Source: Candidatus Hydrogenedentota bacterium
GTDB taxonomy: Bacteria > Hydrogenedentota > Hydrogenedentia > Hydrogenedentales > SLHB01
DNA: 39,486 bases
Direction of reading: 5' to 3'
Assembly (NCBI GenBank): GCA_020849535.1
Contig: JADLGB010000085.1
Location: 1-39,486 of the forward strand
Shown here piece after piece: positions 14,448 through 22,964 of the stretch (within the stretch, counting starts at the first letter, position 1; the number at the start of each line of letters is the position of its first letter). Position numbers and translations under genes: made by a program. Below the pieces are notes generated by a model. It was not told the DNA's origin and did no database searches. It saw only the letters and a list, made by a program, of their open reading frames with translations.

Positions 14448-16492
14448 TCCGACCATCCCGGCAGCGACACCGTCGCCTGGTAGTTCGAGTAGTTGTACAG
14501 CGGGTTACGCTCAGGCCGGTATAGGCGGCCGCTTTTCAGGCTGTCGTCTTGCGTGTAGACCCAAACCTCATGCGGATCCCATACGACTATCTCGTCGCGG
14601 CAATCGCCTGTCAGGTCGAGGACGGCGTTGCACAGGTCCGGATGGCCATCCGCGGTAAAGCGCACCACGCGCCGCCCCCTTCCGTCAAAGAGGCCGCCAT
14701 ACTCGACGTTCGGGGATAAAACCCAATACTCCTCGCTCTTGCCCGTCCAATTGATTGGCAAACACATACTGCCGTGTTGGGCCGGTTCAACGTCGTGGTA
14801 GATCGTGCCCTCCGCGTCGAAGAAATGCACGATGCCCTGATTACCCCAGAAATTGATGGAGACCGCCTCGAGTCCGGGTAGATCATCCCGTAAGTTGGCG
14901 ATGGCGGGGTTTTGAACGTGTCCGATGTGATGGTGCTTGGTGATTCTTCCGTCCATGCCGGCGAAGAACATGCCCTCATCGCTTGCCGCACATAACAATC
15001 GAGGTTCTTCCCCCGCGCGTCCGCCGAAACGCGCGATCGCCACGCCGTCCGCGTGATCCTTGATGGACTCGTCCAGCGTCCATAGGGCCTTCCCATCGGG
15101 GGAAAACAGTGAATAGCCGATGGCGAGTTCGTCCCGCCCATCGCCGTTCACGTCGAAGGCGTAGGGATAGTGGCCCGTGTTGCACTCGGCGCTCCACAGA
15201 GGCTCCAGCCTGTCATTCAGCGCCCAGACGTGACGGTAGCGATCCTTGATGATGAGATCGGCGTCTCGTCCCGTCCCGCGCAGGTCGCAGAAGTACAGGC
15301 TGTCCCCGAGAATTCGCGGAAAGATGTTGTAGTCTTCTTCGCTGTTCGCGGGAGACGCTGGTGTGGGAGACTTGTATTTCGTCTTTCCTGTCGCGCCGTC
15401 CGCAACGACCAGTTCCTGATTCATGCAGTAGATGACTTCGTTGCGGCCGTCGCCATCGATGTCGTGGATCTGAAATCCGACATCATTGGTAAGGTGATCG
15501 CGCCACGCATCGGGTTTTCCGATTTGCCAAAGCTGTTCGCCCTCGAAGGTCATGGCAGTCAAGCAACTCAATTCGCTGTTCCTGTCTTTAGGCCCATGGT
15601 GTTGCACTTGGCCCACGAGGAAATCCAAGGTTCCGTCGCCGTTCAGGTCGCCAAAGCGCAGGTTACGGCCCACGCCGAAACCCTCGATGCGCACCTTCTT
15701 CCACAAGACGGGCTTGGGATTTGCGGCTTCGAGCGCGGCAGCTTCCGCCTCCATCTTCGCGCGTTGCTGATCCATTTGCGCCTTGGTTTCCGCGGTCGTT
15801 TCGACCTTGACCATTGCGTAAAACGCGGGCACGTCCGACATCAGCCCGATGCCGCCCTGCGGAAATGTTGCATCGTTGGCGGCCAAGGTGACGGTATCGT
15901 TGAACGCCGCGGAGAGAGATGAACCTCTGACGGTGACCTCTACATCTATGTACTCCCCAGGTTTCCAGGCGAATGGCATCTCGGCGAGTATTCTCTCGTT
16001 GGATTCGTGGAAGGCAGTTTCGTGTTGAACGAGCTTGAGGATTGCGCGGTCACCGAGTACCCCGCAGAAATAATAGCAGCGATCATTGCGATAGCGGAAG
16101 ACAACTCCGCTCTGCTTCGCATCGCTCTGGGGGGCGAAACGGGCATGCAACACGTAGTCCGTCCACACGGGGTTGCCCGCCACGATCATCGGGTGTGTGT
16201 GCTTGGCCTTGTTTGCGTATGTTTGGGCGAGCACCGCCGCGTCACCGTCATGCATGACTTTCCACGCCAATTGTGAATCCGGCGATGACGTGTACGCGGA
16301 GACCACCCAGCCCTCCTTCGGCGCCGTTTCCGAGAGGTAGTGATATTCGGCATGCGCCCCCACGACACCGAAGAAATTGCCGGAAGGAAGACGGTCGAAG
16401 TGATCTTCAAATAGGAGTACCGGAGCCTCTTCCGCTGTTGCGCAGAATGTCAGCAGGAACGCACATACAAACAGTTTTGTTGATCTTCTCAC
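14444..16492 (-). CDS. Exported FG-GAP/VCBS repeat protein with N-terminal lectin-like domain
   Basis: The 682-residue product starts with a short signal peptide ('RRSTKLFVCAFLLTFCATA'). An N-terminal jelly-roll region (about residues 25-215), with 'LLFEDHFDRLPSG', resembles the LamG/DUF1080-type sugar-binding fold. A charged linker and then FG-GAP-type calcium-binding repeats follow: 'DLNGDGTLD', 'DIDGDGRNE', 'DVNGDGRDE' and weaker 'DLRGTGRDA', 'DLTGDCRDE'. The layout recalls polysaccharide lyase-like or carbohydrate-binding proteins; no catalytic residues are assigned. I start at GTG 16492, seven bases after GGAG, because the frame upstream (to 16564) is Arg-rich and overlaps the previous gene. 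It is translationally coupled to tspO and 37 bases after the serine hydrolase gene. Confidence 0.82.
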   Translation of the reverse strand: MRRSTKLFVCAFLLTFCATAEEAPVLLFEDHFDRLPSGNFFGVVGAHAEYHYLSETAPKEGWVVSAYTSSPDSQLAWKVMHDGDAAVLAQTYANKAKHTHPMIVAGNPVWTDYVLHARFAPQSDAKQSGVVFRYRNDRCYYFCGVLGDRAILKLVQHETAFHESNERILAEMPFAWKPGEYIDVEVTVRGSSLSAAFNDTVTLAANDATFPQGGIGLMSDVPAFYAMVKVETTAETKAQMDQQRAKMEAEAAALEAANPKPVLWKKVRIEGFGVGRNLRFGDLNGDGTLDFLVGQVQHHGPKDRNSELSCLTAMTFEGEQLWQIGKPDAWRDHLTNDVGFQIHDIDGDGRNEVIYCMNQELVVADGATGKTKYKSPTPASPANSEEDYNIFPRILGDSLYFCDLRGTGRDADLIIKDRYRHVWALNDRLEPLWSAECNTGHYPYAFDVNGDGRDELAIGYSLFSPDGKALWTLDESIKDHADGVAIARFGGRAGEEPRLLCAASDEGMFFAGMDGRITKHHHIGHVQNPAIANLRDDLPGLEAVSINFWGNQGIVHFFDAEGTIYHDVEPAQHGSMCLPINWTGKSEEYWVLSPNVEYGGLFDGRGRRVVRFTADGHPDLCNAVLDLTGDCRDEIVVWDPHEVWVYTQDDSLKSGRLYRPERNPLYNYSNYQATVSLPGWSE

Positions 16493-16529
16493 GGGCCGTC
16501 TCCGTCGATAGCGTCTTGAATTGAACTTC

Positions 16530-17579
16530 TTACTTGCCGAGCACGGCATTGCACAAGGCTGCAATGGTGTAGTTCATCTGGTTGTCCGGCTCGCCCGCCT
16601 CCAGTTTACCCCAGTCCCCTTTGGCAGACACGAGTACCAGGTTCATGCTTGGTACCAGTACCGAGCAGTTGCCTCCGAAACCGATAGCCATCACGGTGTC
16701 GCGTGGGGCGTCCGGCCAGGTGATTCTGTCCGGATGCAGCCGCCCTGTATCGTTGAACCACCAGTTGAAGCCATAGATACCCGCGCCGTACTTCGTGAAA
16801 TGGTCGGACTCGCCGCCGAAGGAACCGATTTGCAGATAGTCGTTGGTGTCAGCCTTCGCAGTCTGGGGCAAATCCTTGGGAGTCTGAGGTTGCATGAAGT
16901 CGTCGAAATAGCGGGCAGGAAGTACATGCTTGCCGCCCCAATTCCCCCGGTTCAGCCAGAACCACGCAATCCGCGCGAAGTCGCGGACGGATGCCTTCAG
17001 TCGTCTCGTGTCCTCGCGGAATTCCAGGCCATCCTCGAATTGCAGCGCGCCCAGACGGCGGGGATCCTCGGCGACACTGATGGGGTCGCCATGAAACACG
17101 CGGTCGAAGAGCGTCTTCTGATAGAGCTGGATCGCATAGTCGTTGTAAGCCCAGGCTTCGCCCGGTCCTTCGGGGCGGGCGTACCCGCTCGTCATCGCGC
17201 CGAGATGCCGAAAGGTGATCCCGCGGTCCTTGCCTTCCAACGGCCATCCGAAATCCGCAACGGGCTGGTCCACGCTCGTGACAAGGCCCTCCTCGATCGC
17301 GAAGAAGAGCAAGGTGCTCAGCACCGGTTTCGCGGAGGACATCCAGTCGCTGCGCTCGCTCTGGTCTCCCCAAGCCGCGACAATATAGCCGTCCTTGACG
17401 ACACAGCCCCTACCGCCGAGTGCCGTGGCGAGCGCGTCCAGCGCGGGGCCGTCCATGCCCGTGTCGGCCGGTGCCTTGGACTCCCAGTGCTCGCCGGGAA
17501 ACACAGGGGCCGCCGTCAATACAGGCGCGGCCACCAATGCCGCTGCAACGAAGTGGGCAGCGCGAAACACCTTCATCAT
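16530..17579 (-). CDS. Exported serine hydrolase, beta-lactamase class C fold
   Basis: The 349-residue product has a signal peptide ('VFRAAHFVAAALVAAPVLTA') and the penicillin-binding/esterase fold of class C beta-lactamases. The Ser-x-x-Lys nucleophile motif is 'SSAK' (Ser81, Lys84). The second motif appears as 'YND' in 'EAWAYNDYAIQL' rather than the usual Tyr-x-Asn. The third is replaced by 'GFGGNCSVLVPSMNLVLV', as in esterase-like members. An esterase or amidase acting in the periplasm is likely; a true beta-lactamase is less so. ATG 17579 follows GGAAGGG at a good distance; longer in-frame starts to 17780 are Arg-rich and unlikely. It is in the minus-strand series before the FG-GAP gene. 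Confidence 0.88.
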   Translation of the reverse strand: MMKVFRAAHFVAAALVAAPVLTAAPVFPGEHWESKAPADTGMDGPALDALATALGGRGCVVKDGYIVAAWGDQSERSDWMSSAKPVLSTLLFFAIEEGLVTSVDQPVADFGWPLEGKDRGITFRHLGAMTSGYARPEGPGEAWAYNDYAIQLYQKTLFDRVFHGDPISVAEDPRRLGALQFEDGLEFREDTRRLKASVRDFARIAWFWLNRGNWGGKHVLPARYFDDFMQPQTPKDLPQTAKADTNDYLQIGSFGGESDHFTKYGAGIYGFNWWFNDTGRLHPDRITWPDAPRDTVMAIGFGGNCSVLVPSMNLVLVSAKGDWGKLEAGEPDNQMNYTIAALCNAVLGK

Positions 17580-17633
17580 CCACCACGCCCTTCCATGATT
17601 CACACGTGCACTCGCAAGATTGGAGGAAAACAC

Positions 17634-17679
17634 GGTAGCACCCCGCTTCCAGGCTGGGCGTCTTCGTCGTACCCAGCCT
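17634..17679. repeat. Decayed palindromic repeat between two minus-strand genes
   Basis: AGGCTGGG (17651-17658) and CCCAGCCT (17672-17679) form an eight-pair stem. The left part (17634-17665) resembles the inverted 31-bp unit at 9707-9736, including the 'GTAGC...CCCGCTTCCA...GGGCGTCTTCG' pattern. It shows the same repeat family at two sites in the window. Confidence 0.55.
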
Positions 17680-17694
17680 TCAGGCAGGGTCTTC

Positions 17695-19233
17695 CTATTC
17701 TTTCGCGCCGGATTGCGGGACCGCTTTTCGCGTCGTCTTCGTGTAGTCAACATACGTCGAGTCGCCCACTTTCGTGGCATAAACGGTCAGGGCGTACCCC
17801 AGGTGAGAAGTCTCTCGCGTGAATGACTCAGGGGAAATGGTTCCTGTGCCGTCGCGGAACAACTCCGTCATGATCCGCCCGTCCAAGGTGTGAGCGGGAT
17901 TCACTCCCACCAGCGCGCACACGGTTGGCATGATGTCAGCGTTTCCCGTGGGCAACTCACTGGTCGCATGCTCCTTGAATGCGGGTCCTGCGGCAATGAA
18001 CAGGTTGTGAATGTCGAAGGGACTGGACGTGCCGTGGCCCGCGACGCCGGGCAACGATGTGGTGCCACTCCATCCGTAAGCGTTCTTGGCATCGGTCCAA
18101 TTTGCATCCACGAGAATGTCGGGTGCGCGGTCGTGGTTAAAGTGGATGATGTTGAAGGATAGCGTGCCCGGAATGGACCCCTCTGGCGAACCCGGTTCCT
18201 TGGCCCTCGTGAAGACGGCGCCCACCCACGGCGTCTTCTGCAGCAGATCTACGATGGCGCGAACACGCTCCTCATCGTGGCCGTCCACATAGATGCACCC
18301 ATCCACCACCACGACATCGGCGGAACTCAGGCTGCCCTTCAGCCCGTTCTGAACCAGGAACGGAACGAGGTTCGCCTCGCCGGTTTGTGTGGAGAAACCA
18401 TGATCTGACGTCACGATGATGTTGGTCGTATTTGCCAATCCGCGGGTCTCCAGGGCATCCACGATGCGGCCCACTTCCCCGTCCACGGCTTTCAGCGCCT
18501 CCACCGTGGTCGGCGATCCCATGTCGTGTGTGTGCGCGGTGTGATCCGGATCGGAAAGCCACATGTAGGTCGCGTCCGGCCGGATTTGATCGAGCCCTAG
18601 CTTGATGTACGCGTCAACTACCCAGCGATTGCGGGCAGCGTTGGGATACGCCTCCTCCGGCACGGGCCCCAGCACTTCATCCACGTGGGGCTTGTTTGCC
18701 TCAGGCAGGATCATGTCTACATTGATGACACCGCCGCCCTTGGCTTTGTGGTTCAGCAGAAAGGCTGAACCCGAAGAGCCGGAACTGACCGCCAGAAACT
18801 GCTTGCCGTTTTCTGCGAGGATCTCTCCGAGTGAGGGAGCATTCAGCAATTTGCCCCCGAGCGTCTCTTCGATTCGAGCAAGATTGGCGGCATTGCCAGT
18901 GCTCAGCCCCTTACCGGGTTCCACCTCGGGAAAGTACACCGTGTTTCCCATCAGTCCGTGTTTGGCGGGGTAGCAACCGGTTGCGAAGGTGCTCGCGTTG
19001 ACGCGCGTGAGCGTGGGGTAGACAGAGTGATGTTTGGTGCACACGATGCCGCGTTGTCCCAGCGCGAACACGTTTGGCATCACCTCCGGTGTCACATAGT
19101 CGGGGCGGCACCCGTCGAGCACGATCACGAGTACACGCGCCTGTGCAATTCCTTCACCGGTGGCAGCCCCAGCGATGGCGGGCAAAGCGGCCGCGGCGCA
19201 AATGACGAAGAGAGCGGTCAGGCTGAATCTCAT
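17695..19233 (-). CDS. Exported alkaline-phosphatase-superfamily phosphodiesterase
   Basis: The 512-residue product has a signal peptide (about residues 1-23) and the layout of the nucleotide pyrophosphatase/phosphodiesterase branch of the alkaline phosphatase superfamily. Metal-binding Asp40 lies in 'VIVLDGCRPDY'. The probable Thr nucleophile is Thr76 in 'YPTLTRVNASTFATG'. The second metal site shows as 'DPDHTAHTHD' and 'VTSDHGFS', with a late His in 'GHGTSSPFDIHN'. It should hydrolyse phosphodiesters or phosphonates in the periplasm; the substrate is not evident. The ATG follows GGGAG in the context GGGAGATCC. It lies 39 bases after the DUF6526 gene. Confidence 0.9.
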   Translation of the reverse strand: MRFSLTALFVICAAAALPAIAGAATGEGIAQARVLVIVLDGCRPDYVTPEVMPNVFALGQRGIVCTKHHSVYPTLTRVNASTFATGCYPAKHGLMGNTVYFPEVEPGKGLSTGNAANLARIEETLGGKLLNAPSLGEILAENGKQFLAVSSGSSGSAFLLNHKAKGGGVINVDMILPEANKPHVDEVLGPVPEEAYPNAARNRWVVDAYIKLGLDQIRPDATYMWLSDPDHTAHTHDMGSPTTVEALKAVDGEVGRIVDALETRGLANTTNIIVTSDHGFSTQTGEANLVPFLVQNGLKGSLSSADVVVVDGCIYVDGHDEERVRAIVDLLQKTPWVGAVFTRAKEPGSPEGSIPGTLSFNIIHFNHDRAPDILVDANWTDAKNAYGWSGTTSLPGVAGHGTSSPFDIHNLFIAAGPAFKEHATSELPTGNADIMPTVCALVGVNPAHTLDGRIMTELFRDGTGTISPESFTRETSHLGYALTVYATKVGDSTYVDYTKTTRKAVPQSGAKE

Positions 19234-19272
19234 GTGGTGGATCTCCCGTGCTTGGACTGCTTCCCGGCGAGA

Positions 19273-19710
19273 CTACACCCGCAGATGGTCGGCCTGCCAG
19301 TTCTTGACCAGCTTCTTGATGTCGTCGGCGTTCGTGATGTTGTGTGCCAAGACGTTGCGAACCAACTCCGGCATTTCTTCGTCGGACGCATAGCGAAGGC
19401 CGATCAGTTGCCGCAGGCTTAGCGTCTCGCCTTTGCCTTCAAGGTCTCCCGTCAGTACGCGGTCCAGGCGAAGCCGCATCTCCAGGCGGATAATGCGATC
19501 CTGGACGCGCAGCGCATAGACACGCACGCGAAGCAGCGTGCCCAGGCAGGCCAGCACAATCAACAGCGTAGACGCCGCGTAAAGCCCCGCGCCGTAGACG
19601 ATACCAGCCCCAGAACACAGAGCCGCGGCAAGCAGAAGAAGCGTAATGACGTACAGATTCAAGTCAAAGCTGCGGTGGTTTGCATAGTTTTGGGGGCGTT
19701 CGTGTTGCAT
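19273..19710 (-). CDS. DUF6526 family membrane protein
   Basis: The 145-residue product has two adjacent transmembrane helices (about residues 19-40 and 43-62) followed by a charged cytoplasmic helix bundle. The opening 'RPQNYANHRSFD' and ending 'KKLVKNWQADHLRV' match what I know of the DUF6526 family, including the motif 'LIGLRYASDEEMPELV' (about 103-118). The function of the family is unknown. GAGGAGG lies 11 bases before the ATG. It sits between a PLP-enzyme gene (27 bases upstream) and the phosphodiesterase gene (39 bases downstream), likely in one transcript. Confidence 0.85.
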   Translation of the reverse strand: MQHERPQNYANHRSFDLNLYVITLLLLAAALCSGAGIVYGAGLYAASTLLIVLACLGTLLRVRVYALRVQDRIIRLEMRLRLDRVLTGDLEGKGETLSLRQLIGLRYASDEEMPELVRNVLAHNITNADDIKKLVKNWQADHLRV

Positions 19711-19737
19711 GTGGGCTAGATCCTCCTCGCCGGACCG

Positions 19738-20859
19738 CTATTGCGAGTCCAATGGTTGAACGGGATTCTCGAAATACTTGTGAAAACGGTGTGGCAGTTG
19801 ATGATACTCGGGCAGGGGCACGGTGTCCCATACCGGACGCGAGTTGTAGGTATCCCAAAACAGCACCACCTTGCCGCGCAGGTTGCCCTTGTTCGCGTCG
19901 CTGAGCAGCGCCGCCATCGCCTTGCCGGAATAGGTGCCGTCGAGCGCCACCCCTTCCGTTTCCCGCAGGAGGCGAATCGCGTCCATACCGGCCTGAGTAT
20001 ACAAGGCGTACTGTTCCCCGTAGAACTCTTCCCGCAATGTGAATTCACTTCCAATGTCATCAGGTGTCGGGAAGTGCGGATCGCTATTCTGCAGAAACCT
20101 CACGGTATCCCGCGCCAAACCGCTCATCCGATTCGTATTTGCGAGATGAGGGTGTATCACGCGCACCGGCACCACCGTGCACCCGAGGCCCGCCGCACGC
20201 AACCCGATGGCCAGCCCCACCGCAGTGCCCATGGAGCCGACAGCAACATAGATGTACGCAGGCTCAGGCAGGATACCCTCGCGGATCTGGTCGCGCAACT
20301 CGAACGCGGCGTTGACGATGCCCATGATGCCCAGGGGTGATGATCCGCCGGGAGGAATCAGCATGGGGCGCCGGCCCATTTTCCATGCATGTCTGCACAT
20401 CTGGTAGGCCGTGGCCAGCGAGAGCACCTGCCTACCGGGATACTCGTGCAATTCCGCGCCGAAGTAATGCCCGAGAAGCAAATTGCGGCGGAGCGACTCC
20501 GAATTGGGCTGTGGCATGAACATCGAGATGGAGCGCAGCCCCACTTCCCTCGCATAGATGGTGGTTGCCAAGGCATGATTCGAGCCCGTGAAACCGAAGG
20601 TCATCACCTCGCGCGCGCCGTCGCGCAGCGCCTTGCCCAACAGGAACTCTAGTTTCCTCACCTTGTTGCCGCCGTAAATGGGGCCCGTGACGTCGTCTCG
20701 CTTCAAGTACAGGGCATCCATCCGCAGATGCTTGCCTAGTGCCATGCAATGGTGAATGGGCGTCGGGAAGACTCCGAGCGGCGTGTAGGGGAGGGTCTCG
20801 CGCAAGCGTGGAAACTCGCGGAAGATTGGGAGCGCGGGGAGTGCCGTTACATGGGACAT
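19738..20859 (-). CDS. PLP enzyme of the D-cysteine desulfhydrase / ACC deaminase family
   Basis: This family (fold type II PLP enzymes) splits D-cysteine to pyruvate, ammonia and sulfide, or opens 1-aminocyclopropane-1-carboxylate. The 373-residue product has the signature 'KRDDVTGPIYGGNKVRKLEF' with PLP Lys66. It has 'GFTGSNHALATTIYAREVG' in the small domain and the phosphate-binding glycine loop 'VAVGSMGTAVGLAIG'. Between about residues 120 and 160 it carries the segment 'MFMPQPNSESLRRNLLLGHY', typical of the desulfhydrase-like branch. The C-terminus 'VLFWDTYNSRP' is also family-like. I start at Met 20859, 16 bases after the PilZ stop; longer starts would overlap that gene. The exact substrate cannot be told from sequence. 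Confidence 0.88.
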   Translation of the reverse strand: MSHVTALPALPIFREFPRLRETLPYTPLGVFPTPIHHCMALGKHLRMDALYLKRDDVTGPIYGGNKVRKLEFLLGKALRDGAREVMTFGFTGSNHALATTIYAREVGLRSISMFMPQPNSESLRRNLLLGHYFGAELHEYPGRQVLSLATAYQMCRHAWKMGRRPMLIPPGGSSPLGIMGIVNAAFELRDQIREGILPEPAYIYVAVGSMGTAVGLAIGLRAAGLGCTVVPVRVIHPHLANTNRMSGLARDTVRFLQNSDPHFPTPDDIGSEFTLREEFYGEQYALYTQAGMDAIRLLRETEGVALDGTYSGKAMAALLSDANKGNLRGKVVLFWDTYNSRPVWDTVPLPEYHQLPHRFHKYFENPVQPLDSQ

Positions 20860-20875
20860 GAACGCGCGCGCACGC

Positions 20876-21499
20876 CTAGTCCGATTCGGGGAAGATGGCC
20901 CGTACCCGCGACCATACATACCAGGTGATAGCCCGCGTGTCTTCCGGGCGCACATCGGTAAACCGAACGCCGAACCGGTGCACGTTCCGCTCGTGTTCGC
21001 CTTCGGTGTGGACGACGCAGCCCGTTACGTGGAGGGCAGGCTCATCCGCCATGTACAGGAGCACACGAGGGTCCCCGTCGAAGTTGGGGCTGTGCATCGA
21101 CTCCACATAGGCGCCGCCCGCGCTGATATTAACCAAGTGCCCTTCGATAGTCTCTTTGGGTCCCTCGAAATCCACCCGCACGGGAATCTGGGAGGGGACT
21201 CGCAGGCTGGTTCTGAGTTCGTCGCGGTGAAGGCTGGAAGAGCGCAGGAGAACCATCTCGCTGAGCGTGTCCGGAGACGCCGTCAGCACGCGGGCGTAGT
21301 AGCCTGAGATACTCCGGCCGTCCTGGAACTCGAGTACCAGCCCGGTACCGTCAGCCGGAATGCCCTCGGGAGGGCATTTCATCCAAATGACGCGGTCCCG
21401 AACGTCCAACACCTCGCCCGGAAAGCATTTGCCATTCACACGGACCTGGCAGGTGCTGCCTCTTCGAATGGGGCCGGCTAATACTGTACTCATGCTCAT
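20876..21499 (-). CDS. PilZ domain protein (YcgR-like)
   Basis: PilZ domains bind the second messenger cyclic di-GMP. The 207-residue product has an N-terminal beta domain (about residues 1-95) like the PilZN part of YcgR flagellar brakes, then a PilZ domain (about 98-205). The binding motif RxxxR is present as 'RTSLR', and the second motif as 'NISAGG', with Asn in place of the usual Asp. Cyclic di-GMP binding is therefore likely. No flagellar genes are nearby. It precedes the PLP enzyme by 16 bases and is 82 bases after the acetolactate decarboxylase gene. Two Met codons (21499 and 21493) are possible starts; neither has a strong ribosome-binding site. Confidence 0.88.
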   Translation of the reverse strand: MSMSTVLAGPIRRGSTCQVRVNGKCFPGEVLDVRDRVIWMKCPPEGIPADGTGLVLEFQDGRSISGYYARVLTASPDTLSEMVLLRSSSLHRDELRTSLRVPSQIPVRVDFEGPKETIEGHLVNISAGGAYVESMHSPNFDGDPRVLLYMADEPALHVTGCVVHTEGEHERNVHRFGVRFTDVRPEDTRAITWYVWSRVRAIFPESD

Positions 21500-21581
21500 C
21501 CGGTTTTCTTCACTTACATTGCTTTCGCACTTCGCAGTCTAGCATAGCACGCGGGTCCAAGCCTCCGCCACTTCTCGTCCG

Positions 21582-22382
21582 CTACCGGCTCGTACCGGTT
21601 TGCTTCTCCACCCGATGCAAGTCATCGGCCTTGTGTACCGACAGATCGGTTGCTCCAAAGGCTACATTCTCCGGCAGCCATACCCGGAAGTCAGAAATCT
21701 GGTCGACGGCGACCCTCAGATTCGTTACTCGGAAGTCTAACACGTGTCCCCCGAAGGTCTTATCATCGCTCAGGAAGTGGAGATGGTACCCCGGCACGTT
21801 CAATCCCGCCGAGTAGGCCGGGCACCGGAACCCCAGGAGGGTGCCCCTGACCTCTTCCCGGTCGAACACGGATTGAGTGGCCACGACATCCGGGAGTCGC
21901 GGGTACGGCTTCTCCTGCCGGGGCACGCTTCGGACACGCACATGCGCGAAAGTCCCCGAGGCGCGGAACGCGTAGAAGTAGTTGGGGCTCGGCAGTGCCG
22001 CATCGACCCTGCGTTCAAACGCGGCGAAGTCGGGGCAGTCTTCCAGTGAAAGGGTGTGGTCTTGCTCGAAGGGCACTACCGTGGCGAAGGGGGTGAGGAT
22101 CTCGCGGGGCATGCGCAGGACTTGACCATCGGCGCGTGCCTGATACACCTCTCCGTCGAGCACGATCATCTCGCCTTCGAGGGCATTGAACGTGCCGATC
22201 CCCAGGTCGCCGTTTCTGGTCAGCGCGCCCACCCTGTATTCGCCGTCGTAGGCGCCTTCCAGGAGCGCATCGATCGTAGAAACCTGAAATAGGGTATTGT
22301 CTCGGGCGGAATGCGCGCAGCCTGGCGCAAAAAGTGGCGCCAAACCGGCCAAGAGCAAAATGAAGAAGTCGCGGCGCGACAC
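21582..22382 (-). CDS. Alpha-acetolactate decarboxylase, exported Tat/lipoprotein form
   Basis: This enzyme turns 2-acetolactate into acetoin. The 266-residue product shows the family opening 'TLFQVSTIDALLEGAYDGEY' (about residues 30-49), 'GIGTFNALEGEMIVLDGEVY' and the zinc-binding region 'YHLHFLSDDKTFGGHVLDF', with three His in the expected HxH...H spacing. The N-terminus is unusual: 'SRRDFFILLLAGLAPLFAPGC' combines a twin-arginine motif with a lipobox Cys. This suggests Tat export as a lipoprotein; most BudA/AlsD enzymes are cytoplasmic, though some Bacillus-type ones are secreted. The GTG start (22382) follows GGGAGATC. No acetolactate synthase gene is near. It is the first gene of the minus-strand series. 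Confidence 0.88.
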   Translation of the reverse strand: MSRRDFFILLLAGLAPLFAPGCAHSARDNTLFQVSTIDALLEGAYDGEYRVGALTRNGDLGIGTFNALEGEMIVLDGEVYQARADGQVLRMPREILTPFATVVPFEQDHTLSLEDCPDFAAFERRVDAALPSPNYFYAFRASGTFAHVRVRSVPRQEKPYPRLPDVVATQSVFDREEVRGTLLGFRCPAYSAGLNVPGYHLHFLSDDKTFGGHVLDFRVTNLRVAVDQISDFRVWLPENVAFGATDLSVHKADDLHRVEKQTGTSR

Positions 22383-22428
22383 GATGGCTGATCTCCCTGC
22401 GTGCTCCCCCCCGGAGCGGGCTGCTTTC

Positions 22429-22457
22429 AGTCTAGCGCAGTGTCGCCCTGGGCGCAA
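22429..22457 (-). promoter_or_regulatory. Possible promoter of the acetolactate decarboxylase series
   Basis: On the minus strand TTGCGC (22452-22457) and TAGACT (22429-22434) lie 17 bases apart, about 45 bases upstream of the GTG start. The matches to consensus are three and four of six, so support is moderate. Confidence 0.4.
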
Positions 22458-22964
22458 TCCTCCTCCACGACGGGAACTGCATTGGAGGCACTGGGAGCGC
22501 CGCACCAGGAGCGCCGGCATCCCTGCCGGCTCTTCAAGGAATCGTGCCCATCGTGACAGTGAGTGTTTATTGCAGGCAACGCCCGCGCCTCAGGTGCGCT
22601 AAATCCATGAGCCGCCCCGTTGTCTCTTTCAGGCAGTAGTGCTATTCTTGGACAAGTACCTAGTGCCTGGATCGGGAAAAATCAAGGCATGGGGAATCAC
22701 CACAGGGAAATGCGGCGAAGGGATCTGCTTGGGGAACGCGCCTTCGCTCGCTGGCACGGGCCAGCGGGGCATGTGCCGCGGTCTAGCTGCCGGGAGTGAG
22801 TACAATAAACGCCTACTGTCCCCTCATTCACATGATACCTGGACCAATCAACTCTAACTGGCCTGGTAATTGCGATAGCCCAACGGAAAGGGATAGGAAA
22901 ACACATCGTCCAGGTCGCCGTACAGGGCCAGGCGAAGCAACCTACCATTGAAGAGTAGCACGCT
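22458..22964. other. 500-bp intergenic stretch with one palindrome
   Basis: This divergent gap holds a perfect palindrome at 22513-22530 (GCCGGCA / TGCCGGC, loop TCCC), whose flank CGCCGGCATCC...CGGCTCTT recurs at 36962-36984. A short frame at 22639-22857 has no ribosome-binding site or protein-like features. A minus-strand tail at 22861-22964 gives a protein-like ending ('DDVFSYPFPLGYRNY') and may be a gene remnant. I see no clear promoter for the downstream gene. Confidence 0.55.

Noticed and set aside
16521..17822. 433-codon plus-strand open frame
   Set aside because: Antisense to the serine hydrolase gene with its clear SxxK motif and signal peptide; no ribosome-binding site or domain here.
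22639..22857. 72-codon frame starting with GTG
   Set aside because: No ribosome-binding site, no recognisable composition; it lies in a divergent intergenic region.
22861..22964. Minus-strand protein-like tail
   Set aside because: The last 34 codons read like a protein end, but upstream the frame runs antisense inside the GT39 gene and no start is credible. At most a remnant.
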